64,000 nt of DNA from an uncultured Tenacibaculum sp. (GTDB lineage Bacteria > Bacteroidota > Bacteroidia > Flavobacteriales > Flavobacteriaceae). A program made the position numbers and the translations under genes. The notes beneath the pieces are model-generated. The model did no database searches. It was not told the DNA's origin and worked only from the letters and a program-made list of their open reading frames with translations. The stretch spans positions 1-64,000 of the forward strand of contig NZ_CANNGG010000003.1 in NCBI RefSeq assembly GCF_947504135.1, read 5' to 3'. Shown here piece after piece: positions 34,968-44,869 of this stretch (positions are counted from its first letter, which is position 1; the number at the start of each line of letters is the position of its first letter).

Positions 34968-35862
34968 CCCCTTACAGATTGATGACATAAAGATAAATTT
35001 TGACACAGAAGCTTTATGGATGCTTAATATAGCACTTGCTATAATTATGTTTGGTATAGCCTTAGATATAAAAATTGAGGATTTTAAAAGACTTATAAAT
35101 AACCCTAAAATATTATTTGTAGGGTTGTTATCACAGTTTATTTTACTTCCACTCTTAACTTTTATATTAATCTATATTATTAAACCTTATCCTAGCTTTG
35201 CTTTAGGAATGATGATGATAGCCGCGTGTCCTGGTGGAAATGTATCTAATTTTTTTAGTAAAATGGCAAAAGGGAATACCGCATTATCTGTTAGCTTAAC
35301 TGCTTTTGCAACTTTAATATGCTTGGTAATGACTCCTCTAAACTTACAACTATGGGGGAGTTTATATGAACCAACCAATATTATTTTAAAAAGTGTTTCT
35401 TTAAACCCTTTTGAGCTTTTTAAACTTGTCTTATTAATTTTAGGTATTCCAATAATTCTAGGAATGCTTGTGAACCACTACCATCATGAAATGGCGAAAA
35501 AAATTAACAAGCTATTACGACCTTTTTCTATTTTCTTCTTTATTATACTAATCGTTGTTGCGTTATATGACAATGCTAATATTTTTAAAAACTACATTCA
35601 TTTAGTGTTATTTTTAGTCATATTTCATAATATTTATGCTTTTGTAATAGGTTATGTTACTGCAAAATCTTTTAAGCTAAATAATAAAGATTGTAAAACA
35701 ATTTCAATGGAAACTGGTATTCAAAATAGTGGATTAGGATTGCTGCTTATTTTTAGTTTTTTTGACGGTCTGGGCGGTATGGCTTTATTAGCCGCTTTTT
35801 GGGGTGTTTGGGATATTTTTTCAGGAATGATGTTAGCTACTTATTGGGGAAGAAAAAAATAA
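34951..35862 (+). CDS. Bile acid:sodium symporter (BASS) family transporter
   Basis: 303 aa, about nine to ten transmembrane helices. ATG 34951 preferred over the TTG at 34945. Shows the family motifs FALGMMMIAACPGGNVSNFFSKMAKGN (crossover region) and ETGIQNSGLGLLLIF. BASS members move organic anions with sodium across the inner membrane; substrates in Bacteroidetes are mostly unknown. Overlaps both the upstream gene and is separated from the acyltransferase gene by 2 bp, indicating an operon. Confidence 0.88.
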   Translation: MLLNINPLQIDDIKINFDTEALWMLNIALAIIMFGIALDIKIEDFKRLINNPKILFVGLLSQFILLPLLTFILIYIIKPYPSFALGMMMIAACPGGNVSNFFSKMAKGNTALSVSLTAFATLICLVMTPLNLQLWGSLYEPTNIILKSVSLNPFELFKLVLLILGIPIILGMLVNHYHHEMAKKINKLLRPFSIFFFIILIVVALYDNANIFKNYIHLVLFLVIFHNIYAFVIGYVTAKSFKLNNKDCKTISMETGIQNSGLGLLLIFSFFDGLGGMALLAAFWGVWDIFSGMMLATYWGRKK

Positions 35863-35864
35863 AA

Positions 35865-36914
35865 ATGAAAACTTTAGTATACTACTTTTTTAAAGCATTT
35901 GTTAAATCTGGCTTATTCTTTTACACAAAAAAAATAACAGCATTAGGAACTGAAAACATCCCTAAAAAAGGTGCTATTCTGTTTACTGCTAATCACCCTA
36001 ACGGATTGATTGATCCACTTTTTATAGCCACACATATGAAAAGAAAAACACATTTTTTAGTACGTGCAGCTGTTTTTAATAATCCTCATATCGCTAAGTT
36101 TTTTAATTTACTTGGAATGATGCCTGTTTATCGCATTAGAGACGGGATACAACAACTATCTAGAAACGAAGAAATCTTTAACAAATGCCAAAATCTTTTA
36201 AAAGACAATAAAGCGCTACTTATATTTCCTGAAGGAACTCACAATAAAGCAAGAACTGTTAGACCTTTGAGTAAAGGGTTTACAAGAATTCTTTTTAGAA
36301 CTTTAGATGAACATCCTGATACAGATATTCATATTATTCCTATAGGAATTACTTATCAAAATGTTTCTAGTTATCCTTCTAAAGTAGCTATACACTTCGG
36401 GTCACCTATTTTAGCCAATAGTTTTTATAATCAGCAAGACATTAACCAGTCAGTTAAAACAATTAAAGAGCTCGTTTCTGGACAATTAAAAGAATTAAGT
36501 GTACACATTCCTTTTGATAAAGACTACGAAGAAACCTTAACCTCTCTTAACAAAAATCAAACGGATTTCACGGATATAAATACTGTAAATGCTACCATAA
36601 AAAACAGACTTACTACAACTAAAAAAAAGAGCAGTAAAAACTACACTTTTCCTTTATTTTATCTAATTATTTTAAACAGTATTATCCCTTTTACAATCTG
36701 GAAGTTTTTAAGTAAAAAAATAGATGAAATTGAATTTATTGATACTTTTCGTTTTGGTGTAAATGCTATCCTTTTTCCTTTCTTTTATTGTATCCAAAGC
36801 TGGATAATAGGCTCATTTTTGGGGTGGAAATTTGGTTTAGCATACTTTTTATCTTCATTGTTTCTTGTACTACTTTATACTAAACTAACACCTACTTCCC
36901 CGCCATCAAAATAG
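35865..36914 (+). CDS. Lysophospholipid/glycerol-3-phosphate acyltransferase (PlsC-like)
   Basis: 349 aa from ATG 35865; a longer in-frame opening inside the transporter gene is not needed. Acyltransferase motif I NHPNGLID (NHX4D), motif III FPEGTHNKAR, and a PIGITYQN segment, with a C-terminal pair of membrane helices (about 270-345). Probably acylates lysophosphatidic acid or a related lipid at the inner membrane. It overlaps the convergent GH3 gene by 23 bp. Confidence 0.87.
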   Translation: MKTLVYYFFKAFVKSGLFFYTKKITALGTENIPKKGAILFTANHPNGLIDPLFIATHMKRKTHFLVRAAVFNNPHIAKFFNLLGMMPVYRIRDGIQQLSRNEEIFNKCQNLLKDNKALLIFPEGTHNKARTVRPLSKGFTRILFRTLDEHPDTDIHIIPIGITYQNVSSYPSKVAIHFGSPILANSFYNQQDINQSVKTIKELVSGQLKELSVHIPFDKDYEETLTSLNKNQTDFTDINTVNATIKNRLTTTKKKSSKNYTFPLFYLIILNSIIPFTIWKFLSKKIDEIEFIDTFRFGVNAILFPFFYCIQSWIIGSFLGWKFGLAYFLSSLFLVLLYTKLTPTSPPSK

Positions 36915-39825
36915 CGTCTTGAATATCTTGTTGAATTTTAGTTCGAATGTTACTCTTAACTAAACCATAATTCCTCATTGTAGGGTAAATTCTATTTGAT
37001 AAAAACACATACACAACACCAGTTGCAGGGTCTGCCCAAGTATACGTTCCTGTAAAACCACTATGCCCAAAGCTTACGTCTGACACACAACCACATGTTG
37101 CTTTAACTTTAGGGTTTAACTGTGGTTTGTCAAAACCTAAACCTCTACGTACTCTTTTATTCTCATAATAACGTTTATTAAATTTATGCACTGTTTCTGG
37201 TTCTAAGTACTTTTTTCCTCCATAAGAACCATCTTGTAAAAACATTTGCATAACTTTTGCCACATCATTTGCGTTAGCAAACAACCCTGCATGCCCCCCT
37301 ACTCCACCTATCATAGCCGCTCCCATATCATGAACATAGCCATGAACTAATTGATGTCTGAAATAATTATCTCTCTCAGTTGGAACTATCTCACTTTTAT
37401 CAAATTTATTTAATGGTAAAAAGGTCATTCTATTAGCTCCTAACGATTGATAAAACTGTTCGTCTACCAATTTATCCAAAGGTTTTTTATACTTTCTTTC
37501 TAAAATTTCTTTGAAAATATAATACCCTAAATCACTGTATTTATATCCTGGCCTTTTACGCTGTTCAGAATCTACTATTTGTTTATAGATAGAATCGGTA
37601 TACTCCTTAGCTATATATAAGTTTTTAGCTACTTCTATACTGAATTTTGAAGTACGCTTCTTTCTGTAATACTTAGTTGAATTTTCTCCTGTTACACTAT
37701 CTTTTGTTTGTAAATAAAACGGAATCCAAGAACGTAAACGTCCGTAATGAGACAACACTTCTTTTAACAATAGCGTATCTTTATTCGACTTACTATAACT
37801 TGGCAAAACATCTCCTAAATTTGAAAACAAACTGATTTTTCTTTCTTCTTCAGCTTTCATTATCATAGGTAATGAAGCTAAAATCTTAGTAAGTGAAGCT
37901 AAATCATACAAATCAGAATTTTTAACGGCTCTTTCTTTTGATAAGGTATGATATCCAAAGCTTTTATTGTAAATCACTTTACCGTTTTTAGCCACTAAAA
38001 TCTGACCTCCTGGAGACATTTTTTCCTGTAAAATAGTATCTATTCTTTTATCTATTATTGATAATTTTTCAGAAGAGACACCGGCCTCTTCTGGAATGGT
38101 ATATTGTAATACATTCAATCCTTTAGTCTCTATTCCATCTCCAATTTTAAATTCATTTTTTATTGATACTGGCAATTTCCCTTTCAAATCAAAGGCTCCG
38201 AAAAGTGCCTGCGCAGAAAGCTCTTGAGATAGTTTACTGTTTTGATATGACAATACAACTCCTTCAACATTTTCAAAAGATTTTACTTGTAATAAACTAT
38301 ATGGGCTTGCAAAAACATCTAAAATCACTTTATGATTTCTGGCAATTTCTTGTAACCAAACTAAATCTTTATTAGAAAACTTATAGCTTTTCCAAGCGTT
38401 TTTGTTAGACTTATGAAAACCAACTATAACAAGATTATATTTCTGTAGTTTTTGTAATAAAACACTCAAATGAGTATCTGAAACTTTATCAACATTTGCA
38501 TAATTAGCTAGCATTTCATAAAAATCAGAACCACTATCATTTCCTAATGATACGTAAGCTATTTTTTTATCTTGAAGATTTTGGATAGGTAAAATACTTT
38601 CTTGATTTTTTAAAACTGTTATTGAGTTTTTTATCAATTTTCGATGCAATACCTCATCGTATGGAGAATTTAAATCTTTTGAAATATTCTCAGTAGCAAT
38701 CGGTTGGTAATTGTTTAAACCAACTAAATATTTTGCCTTTAAAATCTTTTTTACAGAATGATTTAAACGCTCTTCAGTCAATTTACCTTCCGTCAACGCT
38801 TTTTTAATCAAACTTATAGATCCAGGAACATCTTGTGGAATTAACAACATATCATTTCCTGCTAAAATTGCTGCTAAATCAATTTCTGCTGGTGTTGAAT
38901 AATTCGCTGCCCCTTTCATATTCAGTCCATCCGTAATAACTAATCCTTTAAAGCCCAATTGGTCTTGTAATAGATTAGTCACCACATTTTTTGATAATGA
39001 TGAAGGTAGTTTGGGATTGGTTTCTAAAGCTGGAATACTTAAATGTGCTGTCATTACACTTCCTACTCCTGCTTCAAATGTTTTTTTGAATGGATATAAT
39101 TCTATCGAATCTAAGCGTTGTTTACTAAAATTAATTGTTGGTAATGTATGGTGTGAATCTGCTTCGGTGTCTCCATGTCCTGGAAAGTGTTTTGCATTTG
39201 CCAAGACGCCTACTCCTTGCATTCCTTTAGTAAATGCTATAGCTTTTTCTGCAACATTTTCTTTACTCTCACCAAAAGAACGGTTTCCTATGATAGGATT
39301 ATTCGGATTTGTATTTACATCTACAACTGGAGCGAAATTCATATGAATTCCTACTCTCTTACAGTGCTCTCCTATTCTTTTACCAACTTCTTGAAGTAGA
39401 ACTGTGTCTTTAACAGCTCCTAAAGTCATGTTCCAAGGAAAACGATAGGTGTTTTTCAAACGCATATCCAACCCCCATTCACCATCAAAACCAACCATTA
39501 AAGGTATTTTTGCTAATTCTTGGTATTTATTGTTTAAAACTACTTGTTTATCTGGTGTTCCTTGCATAAAAATAATATTTCCTACATGGTATTTTGTAAC
39601 CATATTTGAAATAAAATCTTCATGTTTTTTATCTTTATTTGAATACGCTTGTATCATAAACAACTGTCCTATTTTTTCATCAACAGACATGTTTTTCATA
39701 ATACTATCTACCCAAATATTTTGTGCTATAGAATCTTTTGCCAATAAAGGGTTTACTCCTTGGACTTGGGCTTGAATTATTTGTATAAAAACAAACGTTA
39801 GTAATGTTAATACTTTTCTTTTCAT
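36892..39825 (-). CDS. GH3 beta-N-acetylhexosaminidase fused to serine hydrolase
   Basis: 977 aa, secreted (signal peptide to about residue 20). N-terminal GH3 domain (about 35-370) with the NagZ-type loop KHFPGHGDTEADSHH (212-226) and nucleophile D299 in VITDGLNMKGA, then a GH3 C-terminal-like domain (about 390-560), then a beta-lactamase-type serine hydrolase (about 585-970) with the SxxK motif S644-LT-K647, a YSDLGY motif and HSGFTGT. NagZ-like enzymes cut GlcNAc-MurNAc fragments; beta-lactamase-fold partners are often peptidases or esterases. The fusion suggests cell-wall turnover in the periplasm (inference). Confidence 0.92.
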   Translation of the reverse strand: MKRKVLTLLTFVFIQIIQAQVQGVNPLLAKDSIAQNIWVDSIMKNMSVDEKIGQLFMIQAYSNKDKKHEDFISNMVTKYHVGNIIFMQGTPDKQVVLNNKYQELAKIPLMVGFDGEWGLDMRLKNTYRFPWNMTLGAVKDTVLLQEVGKRIGEHCKRVGIHMNFAPVVDVNTNPNNPIIGNRSFGESKENVAEKAIAFTKGMQGVGVLANAKHFPGHGDTEADSHHTLPTINFSKQRLDSIELYPFKKTFEAGVGSVMTAHLSIPALETNPKLPSSLSKNVVTNLLQDQLGFKGLVITDGLNMKGAANYSTPAEIDLAAILAGNDMLLIPQDVPGSISLIKKALTEGKLTEERLNHSVKKILKAKYLVGLNNYQPIATENISKDLNSPYDEVLHRKLIKNSITVLKNQESILPIQNLQDKKIAYVSLGNDSGSDFYEMLANYANVDKVSDTHLSVLLQKLQKYNLVIVGFHKSNKNAWKSYKFSNKDLVWLQEIARNHKVILDVFASPYSLLQVKSFENVEGVVLSYQNSKLSQELSAQALFGAFDLKGKLPVSIKNEFKIGDGIETKGLNVLQYTIPEEAGVSSEKLSIIDKRIDTILQEKMSPGGQILVAKNGKVIYNKSFGYHTLSKERAVKNSDLYDLASLTKILASLPMIMKAEEERKISLFSNLGDVLPSYSKSNKDTLLLKEVLSHYGRLRSWIPFYLQTKDSVTGENSTKYYRKKRTSKFSIEVAKNLYIAKEYTDSIYKQIVDSEQRKRPGYKYSDLGYYIFKEILERKYKKPLDKLVDEQFYQSLGANRMTFLPLNKFDKSEIVPTERDNYFRHQLVHGYVHDMGAAMIGGVGGHAGLFANANDVAKVMQMFLQDGSYGGKKYLEPETVHKFNKRYYENKRVRRGLGFDKPQLNPKVKATCGCVSDVSFGHSGFTGTYTWADPATGVVYVFLSNRIYPTMRNYGLVKSNIRTKIQQDIQDAILMAGK

Positions 39826-39894
39826 ATATTATCCCTTAACAAGCCTTACAAAAAACATGTAAGACTTTAACATCTTTTTTTATAAAATCAATAG

Positions 39895-40380
39895 TTATAC
39901 CAAAAACCGTGCATGCCAACTCTGGTTTGCTGGCACTTCCCATTTTGTTTCAAAATCTTCTTTAGTATTTACCATATTATTAAAAACAACCGTTTTAGCG
40001 GTTATTTTTTGTTCTTTGGCAAAATTTTGGAACTCTGGTAGTTTTACGATATTAATATTATCTCCATCTTTAAAAGAAATATTCATTTTATCCATTAAAT
40101 CTAATTCTAACTCTTTTTCTAACTCTTGAATAAAACGTACAGAAGCATCTATTGAGCATCCTGAAACATTATTAAAGTTCTCATCTACACCCAACACCAA
40201 AAATTGATTGTACTTAATAGTGAATGATCCTTTTAAATCGTCTCCATGACGCGTCCAATTATCAATAAAAAGCAATGCTTTTGCACTGATTAATTCTATT
40301 TCTTCTTGTGTAAACTCTCTATCTGATTGATACACCCAAACTCTTGAGTTTTGAGGTAGTTTTTTATATTCTGTAAACAT
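39895..40380 (-). CDS. Conserved Bacteroidetes protein of unknown function
   Basis: 161 aa, cytoplasmic, no signal peptide or membrane helix. Opens FTEYKKLPQNSRVWVYQSDREF and has a central TRHGDDLKGSFTIKYNQFLVLGVDEN segment. Homologues are often labelled ABC transporter ATPase in databases, but no Walker motifs or ABC signature are present, so I do not accept that label. Possibly a single alpha/beta domain; function unknown. Confidence 0.7.
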   Translation of the reverse strand: MFTEYKKLPQNSRVWVYQSDREFTQEEIELISAKALLFIDNWTRHGDDLKGSFTIKYNQFLVLGVDENFNNVSGCSIDASVRFIQELEKELELDLMDKMNISFKDGDNINIVKLPEFQNFAKEQKITAKTVVFNNMVNTKEDFETKWEVPANQSWHARFLV

Positions 40381-40419
40381 TGTTGTTCTTTATATTTAAG
40401 TTTTTGAATATGTAATTTC

Positions 40420-41319
40420 TTAGTTACTCAAAGTTACGGAAATTGCTGGTTTTAGCGCATTTCCTTTATAAAATTCTTGAGGAAAATAGTGTTTTACCCA
40501 TTTTCCACTTGATTTTACCCAAGTTGAATCTTTCGTGTATATTGCCCCAAAATCTGGGGCAACCATAATATCTTTATACTTTTTTCTACTCCCTTGGTTA
40601 GTGTATTTTATTTTATGAAAATTATATGGTATATGTATTCTTTCTAATCCTACAAAAAAACCTTCTTTTGGAAATTCTATATTAAACTTAGATACATCAA
40701 CTTCAATCTTTCCTTTTGTCTTTTTTACATCAACAATTAAACTTTCTTTTAGTATATCTTCTGATGGTTTACCTGTTTTTTCATCAACTTTAAAGAAACG
40801 AACCCTAAATTTTGCTTTCTTTCTAGAAAGAAAACTTGTAAAATAAATCGTTACACTCTTTAAAAAAGGGAATTTTTTATATTCACTTTTATAAGGAAAA
40901 TACTTGGTTACTATCCAAGGTGATCCTTTTCTTCCTCCAAAACTAGCTTTTATATCTCTTCTTTTGTAATCATCAACAACTAACTCTCTATCCGCTTTAT
41001 TTGAAATTATTACTTCCTCTAGCTCATATAATTTTGGTTGAAGTTTAAGAGATTCACTCTGTAAAACCGATGCTAATACAACAGTGTCTTTATAATTCAA
41101 ACAAGAAACATGTACTTTACTTTTCAATAATTTTTTATTGATCTGTAATGAAAAGTGACCATTTTCATCGGAAGACACCCCTACATTTTCATTTAAAAAA
41201 CTAATATTCGCATAAGCAACAGGATCATTTGTATATGCATCTATTACTTTATTTTTTAAAACTACTGTTTGTGAAAATGCTGTAATACTTACAAAACATA
41301 GAAAAAGAAAAACTCTCAT
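40420..41319 (-). CDS. Carboxypeptidase-regulatory-like domain protein, secreted
   Basis: 299 aa. Signal peptide MRVFLFLCFVSITAFSQ, then a CarboxypepD_reg-like domain (about 20-95) with IDAYTNDPVAYANISFLNENVGVSSDENGHF-type features as seen at the N-terminus of TonB-dependent receptors, then a basic beta-rich region (about 110-299) ending KPAISVTLSN. It lacks a TonB box and barrel, so it is a stand-alone envelope protein; function unknown. Confidence 0.75.
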   Translation of the reverse strand: MRVFLFLCFVSITAFSQTVVLKNKVIDAYTNDPVAYANISFLNENVGVSSDENGHFSLQINKKLLKSKVHVSCLNYKDTVVLASVLQSESLKLQPKLYELEEVIISNKADRELVVDDYKRRDIKASFGGRKGSPWIVTKYFPYKSEYKKFPFLKSVTIYFTSFLSRKKAKFRVRFFKVDEKTGKPSEDILKESLIVDVKKTKGKIEVDVSKFNIEFPKEGFFVGLERIHIPYNFHKIKYTNQGSRKKYKDIMVAPDFGAIYTKDSTWVKSSGKWVKHYFPQEFYKGNALKPAISVTLSN

Positions 41320-41345
41320 AACTAAATTTTTAACGAATGTAAAAA

Positions 41346-41386
41346 TTGAAAATTATAAGAGCTCTTAAGTAGTTGTTAATTTTCAA
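41346..41386. repeat. Inverted repeat between exonuclease and CarboxypepD-type gene
   Basis: 10-bp arms TTGAAAATTA (41346-41355) / TAATTTTCAA (41377-41386) enclose the perfect 10-bp palindrome AAGAGCTCTT. Could be a cruciform, processed hairpin or weak terminator. Confidence 0.5.
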
Positions 41387-41390
41387 ACAC

Positions 41391-42218
41391 TTAATGTAAA
41401 TTAAACTTCTGTTGTAAAGCTTGTAGCTTTTCTTCATCAGTCATCGTATCTTTCGGTGCCGACATTCGTTCTTTTATTTCTTTTAAAACCTTTTTTGTGT
41501 ACAAAGGAAAATCAGCATTCTGAATCCAAGCATTGTATCCTGGATTTTCTTTTAGTACTTCTTCTACAGTTCTTCCTTTATACTTCCCAAAAGAAAAGAT
41601 TTCTTGATCTTTATCATTAAATAAAATAAACCCTGCAAAATCTGCTCTTTTTCCGTGGGTTGAAAATTCACTCAATGCTTCTACTGAGTTTTCTAAATCT
41701 TCATATTTTTCAACCTGTGCTAATAAAATTTCATAGGTTGCCTTTGTATCCGCTTCTGCTCCATGCGCTCCTACTAACTCTTTTCCACAATAAAATTGAT
41801 ATCCAGCACTTAGTGTTCGCTGTTCTTTTTTATGAAAAATAGTTTGTACATCAACTGCTTTACGATTATTCATATTAAAATCAATTCCTGCTCGAAGCAG
41901 CTCTTCTGCTAATAAAGGAATATCAAATCGATTAGAGTTAAATCCTGCTAAGTCAGCATCTCCTATCAACTCATTAATTTGCGGTGCTAATTCTTTAAAA
42001 GTTGGTTCTGTAACTACTTTTTCGTTAGTAATTCCATGAATTTCTGAAGCTTCTTTTGGTATTTCTATTTCTGGATTTACCAACCATGTTTTACTTTCTT
42101 TATTTCCATTAGGAAACACTTTTAAAATAGATATCTCTACTACTCTATCTTTAGCAATGTTTATTCCTGTTGTTTCTAAATCAAAAAATACGATTGGTTT
42201 TGTTAAATTTAAATTCAT
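41391..42218 (-). CDS. DEDDh-type 3'-5' exonuclease
   Basis: 275 aa. DnaQ-like fold: exonuclease I motif FFDLETTGI with D and E, motif II FNSNRFDIPLL, and motif III HGAEADTKATYEI carrying the DEDDh histidine and aspartate. The C-terminal extension (about 195-275) with FSFGKYKGRTVEEVLKENPGYNAWI resembles the exodeoxyribonuclease X-type C-terminal domain. Probably a repair or proofreading exonuclease rather than the replicative epsilon subunit, which cannot be excluded. Confidence 0.88.
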   Translation of the reverse strand: MNLNLTKPIVFFDLETTGINIAKDRVVEISILKVFPNGNKESKTWLVNPEIEIPKEASEIHGITNEKVVTEPTFKELAPQINELIGDADLAGFNSNRFDIPLLAEELLRAGIDFNMNNRKAVDVQTIFHKKEQRTLSAGYQFYCGKELVGAHGAEADTKATYEILLAQVEKYEDLENSVEALSEFSTHGKRADFAGFILFNDKDQEIFSFGKYKGRTVEEVLKENPGYNAWIQNADFPLYTKKVLKEIKERMSAPKDTMTDEEKLQALQQKFNLH

Positions 42219-42285
42219 TTTTTGTAGTGCTTAAAGACAATATTCTATTTACTTTACATATATCTATTATTGTCTTTTCTATATA

Positions 42286-43140
42286 TTATTCGTTCGTTAA
42301 TTCTTTTTTAAATTTATCTATTTGGTCTAACACTTTCTTTGGAAGTGTAGGCTCTTTAAAATTATATTTTTCTAATTCTTTTTCTAATGTTTTTGCTACA
42401 ATGTAACGTGCTGTAGGTTTATCATCTGCAGGTATTACATACCAAGGAGCATAATTTGTTGATGTTCTTTGTAACATATCTTCATAACACTCTTGATATG
42501 TATCCCATAACTTTCGTTCCTCAAGATCACCTGCGGAAAATTTCCAGTTTTTTTCTGGAATGTTTAATCTACGTAATAGTCTGTTTTTTTGTTCTTCTTT
42601 AGACACGTTTAAAAAGAACTTTAAAATAATAGTTCCGTTTTCAGATATGTGTTTCTCAAACTGATTAATACGTTCCATTCTACTATGATAAAAAGTATCA
42701 GTTAAATCATCTAAACTTTTTACTGTCGGAATATTTTCAGCAAATATATACTCTGGATGCACTCTTGTTACCAAAACATTCTCGTAATGTGTACGATTAA
42801 AAACTCCTATTTTTCCTTTTGCGGGTAATGCTATGTAATGGCGCCATAAAAAATCGTGCTTCAACTCTAAATCTGTTGGTACTTTAAAACTATGTACCAC
42901 TACTCCACGTGCATTAACATCTTTAAAAACTTCTCGAATTAAACTATCTTTACCGGCTGTATCCATTCCTTGTAAACACAATAAAACACTATACTTACCT
43001 TCTGCATACATTGTGTCTTGTAAATCACTAATTTTTTTTCTTGATTTTTTCAGCTTCTTCTTAGCATTATCAACAACTTCTTTAGTAGAAAATTCATTTA
43101 ACTTCCTTTTTTTAGAAAATATGTAGGTATTTGTGTTCAT
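42286..43140 (-). CDS. PPK2-related polyphosphate:nucleotide phosphotransferase (PPK2-c)
   Basis: 284 aa. Belongs to the more distant PPK2 branch: Walker A QGMDTAGKDSLIR (about 57-69), HDFLWRHYIALPAKGKIGVFNRTHYENVLVTRVHPEY with Walker B and lid, NKEE-like NRLLRRL helix and a final DQIDKFKKELTNE. It differs from the adjacent pair at 8204-9843 in motif wording (GMDTAGKD instead of GRDAAGKGG) and in the NRTHYE motif instead of DRSWYN, so it probably prefers a different nucleotide. Stand-alone gene. Confidence 0.9.
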   Translation of the reverse strand: MNTNTYIFSKKRKLNEFSTKEVVDNAKKKLKKSRKKISDLQDTMYAEGKYSVLLCLQGMDTAGKDSLIREVFKDVNARGVVVHSFKVPTDLELKHDFLWRHYIALPAKGKIGVFNRTHYENVLVTRVHPEYIFAENIPTVKSLDDLTDTFYHSRMERINQFEKHISENGTIILKFFLNVSKEEQKNRLLRRLNIPEKNWKFSAGDLEERKLWDTYQECYEDMLQRTSTNYAPWYVIPADDKPTARYIVAKTLEKELEKYNFKEPTLPKKVLDQIDKFKKELTNE

Positions 43141-43279
43141 CCGCTTTTTTTATAGCATAAAAGTACAAAAATATAGACTTCTTCTATTGATTTTTTCTTG
43201 GTTATTATCAAATATTACAATTAAATCCAAGATATTCTTTTATTTATTTTTTTGAGCTTTATTTCCAAATAAGCAACAG

Positions 43280-43795
43280 ATGAATAAAACAATTATTATA
43301 CAAGCTAGTTCTAAAAGCACAGGAAACACTAATAAAGTTATTAGCTACCTCAACAGCAACAACTCTTTTGATGTTATCGACTTAAAAACAAAAAACATTG
43401 GTGTTTTTGAATATGACTTTAGCAATGCTAATGACGATTTTATTCCTGTGATGGAAGAAGTTATTAATAACTATGATACGATTGTTTTTGCAACCCCTGT
43501 GTATTGGTATACCATGAGTGCTACTTTAAAAATATTTTTTGATCGTTTGTCTGACTTGTTAAAATACAAAAAAGATTTAGGTAGACAATTACGAGGTAAA
43601 AATATGGCTATGATTAGCAACTCTGGGGCAAATGACCTTAGAGATGGTTTTGAAATGCCTTTTATTGAAAGTGCTAAATATTTAGGCATGAACTATCTTG
43701 GTAGTACTCATGCTTGGTTTACTGAAGATGGAAATGACATACATCCTGAAGCTATGCCTCAAATTGATTCTTTTAGAAAAATACTTACTCAATAA
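43280..43795 (+). CDS. Flavodoxin-like NAD(P)H-dependent oxidoreductase
   Basis: 171 aa. Flavodoxin fold with the FMN phosphate-binding loop ASSKSTGNTNKV near the N-terminus and the family signature VFATPVYWYTMSATLKIFFDRLSDLL (isoalloxazine side). Likely a quinone or FMN reductase. Ends 11 bp inside the convergent LytTR gene. Confidence 0.85.
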   Translation: MNKTIIIQASSKSTGNTNKVISYLNSNNSFDVIDLKTKNIGVFEYDFSNANDDFIPVMEEVINNYDTIVFATPVYWYTMSATLKIFFDRLSDLLKYKKDLGRQLRGKNMAMISNSGANDLRDGFEMPFIESAKYLGMNYLGSTHAWFTEDGNDIHPEAMPQIDSFRKILTQ

Positions 43796-44540
43796 AACAT
43801 TTAAAATCCTTAACACGCTCTCTGCTTACAATTAGTTCTGAATCTTTATAAGAATTTAGTTTTAGTTGTAGGCGTGAGTTAGTGTAAGACACAATATCTT
43901 TGATAGCATTTATGTGTACTATAAATGTTCTATTTACTCTAAAGAACTGTTCTGGATCTAACTCTTCTTGCCAATATTCTAAAGAGTTATCTATTAAATA
44001 GTTTCTATTGGAATTGGTATGTATATAAGTTGCTTTATTTTCTGAGTAAAAACATTCAATATCTTCAATATTTATAATTTTTAAATGTTGACCTACTTTT
44101 ATTGTAAATCGCTTTTTGTATTTTCTATCAACAGGGTTGATCAATAACTTACGGATATCATTTATATTGACTTGTATATTATTCTGTAAAGGCTGGTGTT
44201 CTTTAAACTTATCTACTGCTACTTTTAACTCGTCTTCATCTATTGGTTTTAAGAGATAATCAATAGAGTTTAACTTGAATGCTTTTAGTGCATACTCGTC
44301 ATAAGCGGTTGTAAAAATGATAGCTGATTTCACAGTTACTTCTTCAAAAATTTCGAATGATAATCCGTCTGAAAGTTGAATATCTAAAAATATTAAATCA
44401 GGATGGGAATTATTTTGAAACCAGTTAATCGATTCTTCTACCGAGTGAAGCATTTGCTTAACCTCTATACCTAATTCGGCCAACATCCTACTTAATCTTC
44501 TTGCTGCTGGTTTTTCATCTTCAATAATTATAACATTCAT
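43785..44540 (-). CDS. LytTR-family response regulator
   Basis: 251 aa. Receiver domain (about 1-120) with acidic pocket IIIEDEKPAARRL and phospho-acceptor D53 in PDLIFLDIQLSDG, then LytTR DNA-binding domain (about 140-250) with the IEDIECFYSENKATYIHT and FFRVNRTFIVHINAIKDI signatures. Last gene of an operon whose first gene is a LytS-type kinase, with four 2TM proteins between, so it is the cognate output. Targets unknown. Confidence 0.92.
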   Translation of the reverse strand: MNVIIIEDEKPAARRLSRMLAELGIEVKQMLHSVEESINWFQNNSHPDLIFLDIQLSDGLSFEIFEEVTVKSAIIFTTAYDEYALKAFKLNSIDYLLKPIDEDELKVAVDKFKEHQPLQNNIQVNINDIRKLLINPVDRKYKKRFTIKVGQHLKIINIEDIECFYSENKATYIHTNSNRNYLIDNSLEYWQEELDPEQFFRVNRTFIVHINAIKDIVSYTNSRLQLKLNSYKDSELIVSRERVKDFKCFIE

Positions 44541-44560
44541 GACTTGTTTATTTTTAGCAA

Positions 44561-44869
44561 TTATTTATTCATATATTCTTTAATCTTACGATCTTCCCAG
44601 TTTTTAGAAAAAAGCCTTTCTTTCGCAAAAACATTAAATCCGTGTAAAAATACTATAACTCCCCACCAAAAAAATAAATTATAATTGTTTATATCTAAGA
44701 AAGCATCCATAACAGATTCGTCTCTATAAACAATATCTTTATATATTCTTCTTCCTATAAAAACTAAGTTTATAAGCATGTAAAACACTAAATGTTTATA
44801 GAACTTTTTGATTTCATTTACTCTTTTTTGAGCTCTTATATATTGTTGTTCTCTATTTAAAGTTTCCAT
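44561..44869 (-). CDS. 2TM domain protein 4
   Basis: 102 aa. Amphipathic N-terminal helix EQQYIRAQKRVNEIKKFYKH, two transmembrane segments (about 28-43 and 68-83) and a C-terminal FSKNWEDRKIKEYMNK. The family motif WE.RKI.E is intact. Overlaps the previous gene by 17 bp. Membrane protein of unknown role, presumably partner of the adjacent kinase. Confidence 0.8.
   Translation of the reverse strand: METLNREQQYIRAQKRVNEIKKFYKHLVFYMLINLVFIGRRIYKDIVYRDESVMDAFLDINNYNLFFWWGVIVFLHGFNVFAKERLFSKNWEDRKIKEYMNK

Noticed and set aside
35799..35864. N-terminal extension of the acyltransferase into the BASS gene
   Set aside because: The added 22 residues are out-of-frame transporter sequence; the ATG at 35865 follows the transporter stop directly.
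39895..40380. ABC transporter ATPase label
   Set aside because: No Walker A, Walker B or ABC signature can be read in the protein.
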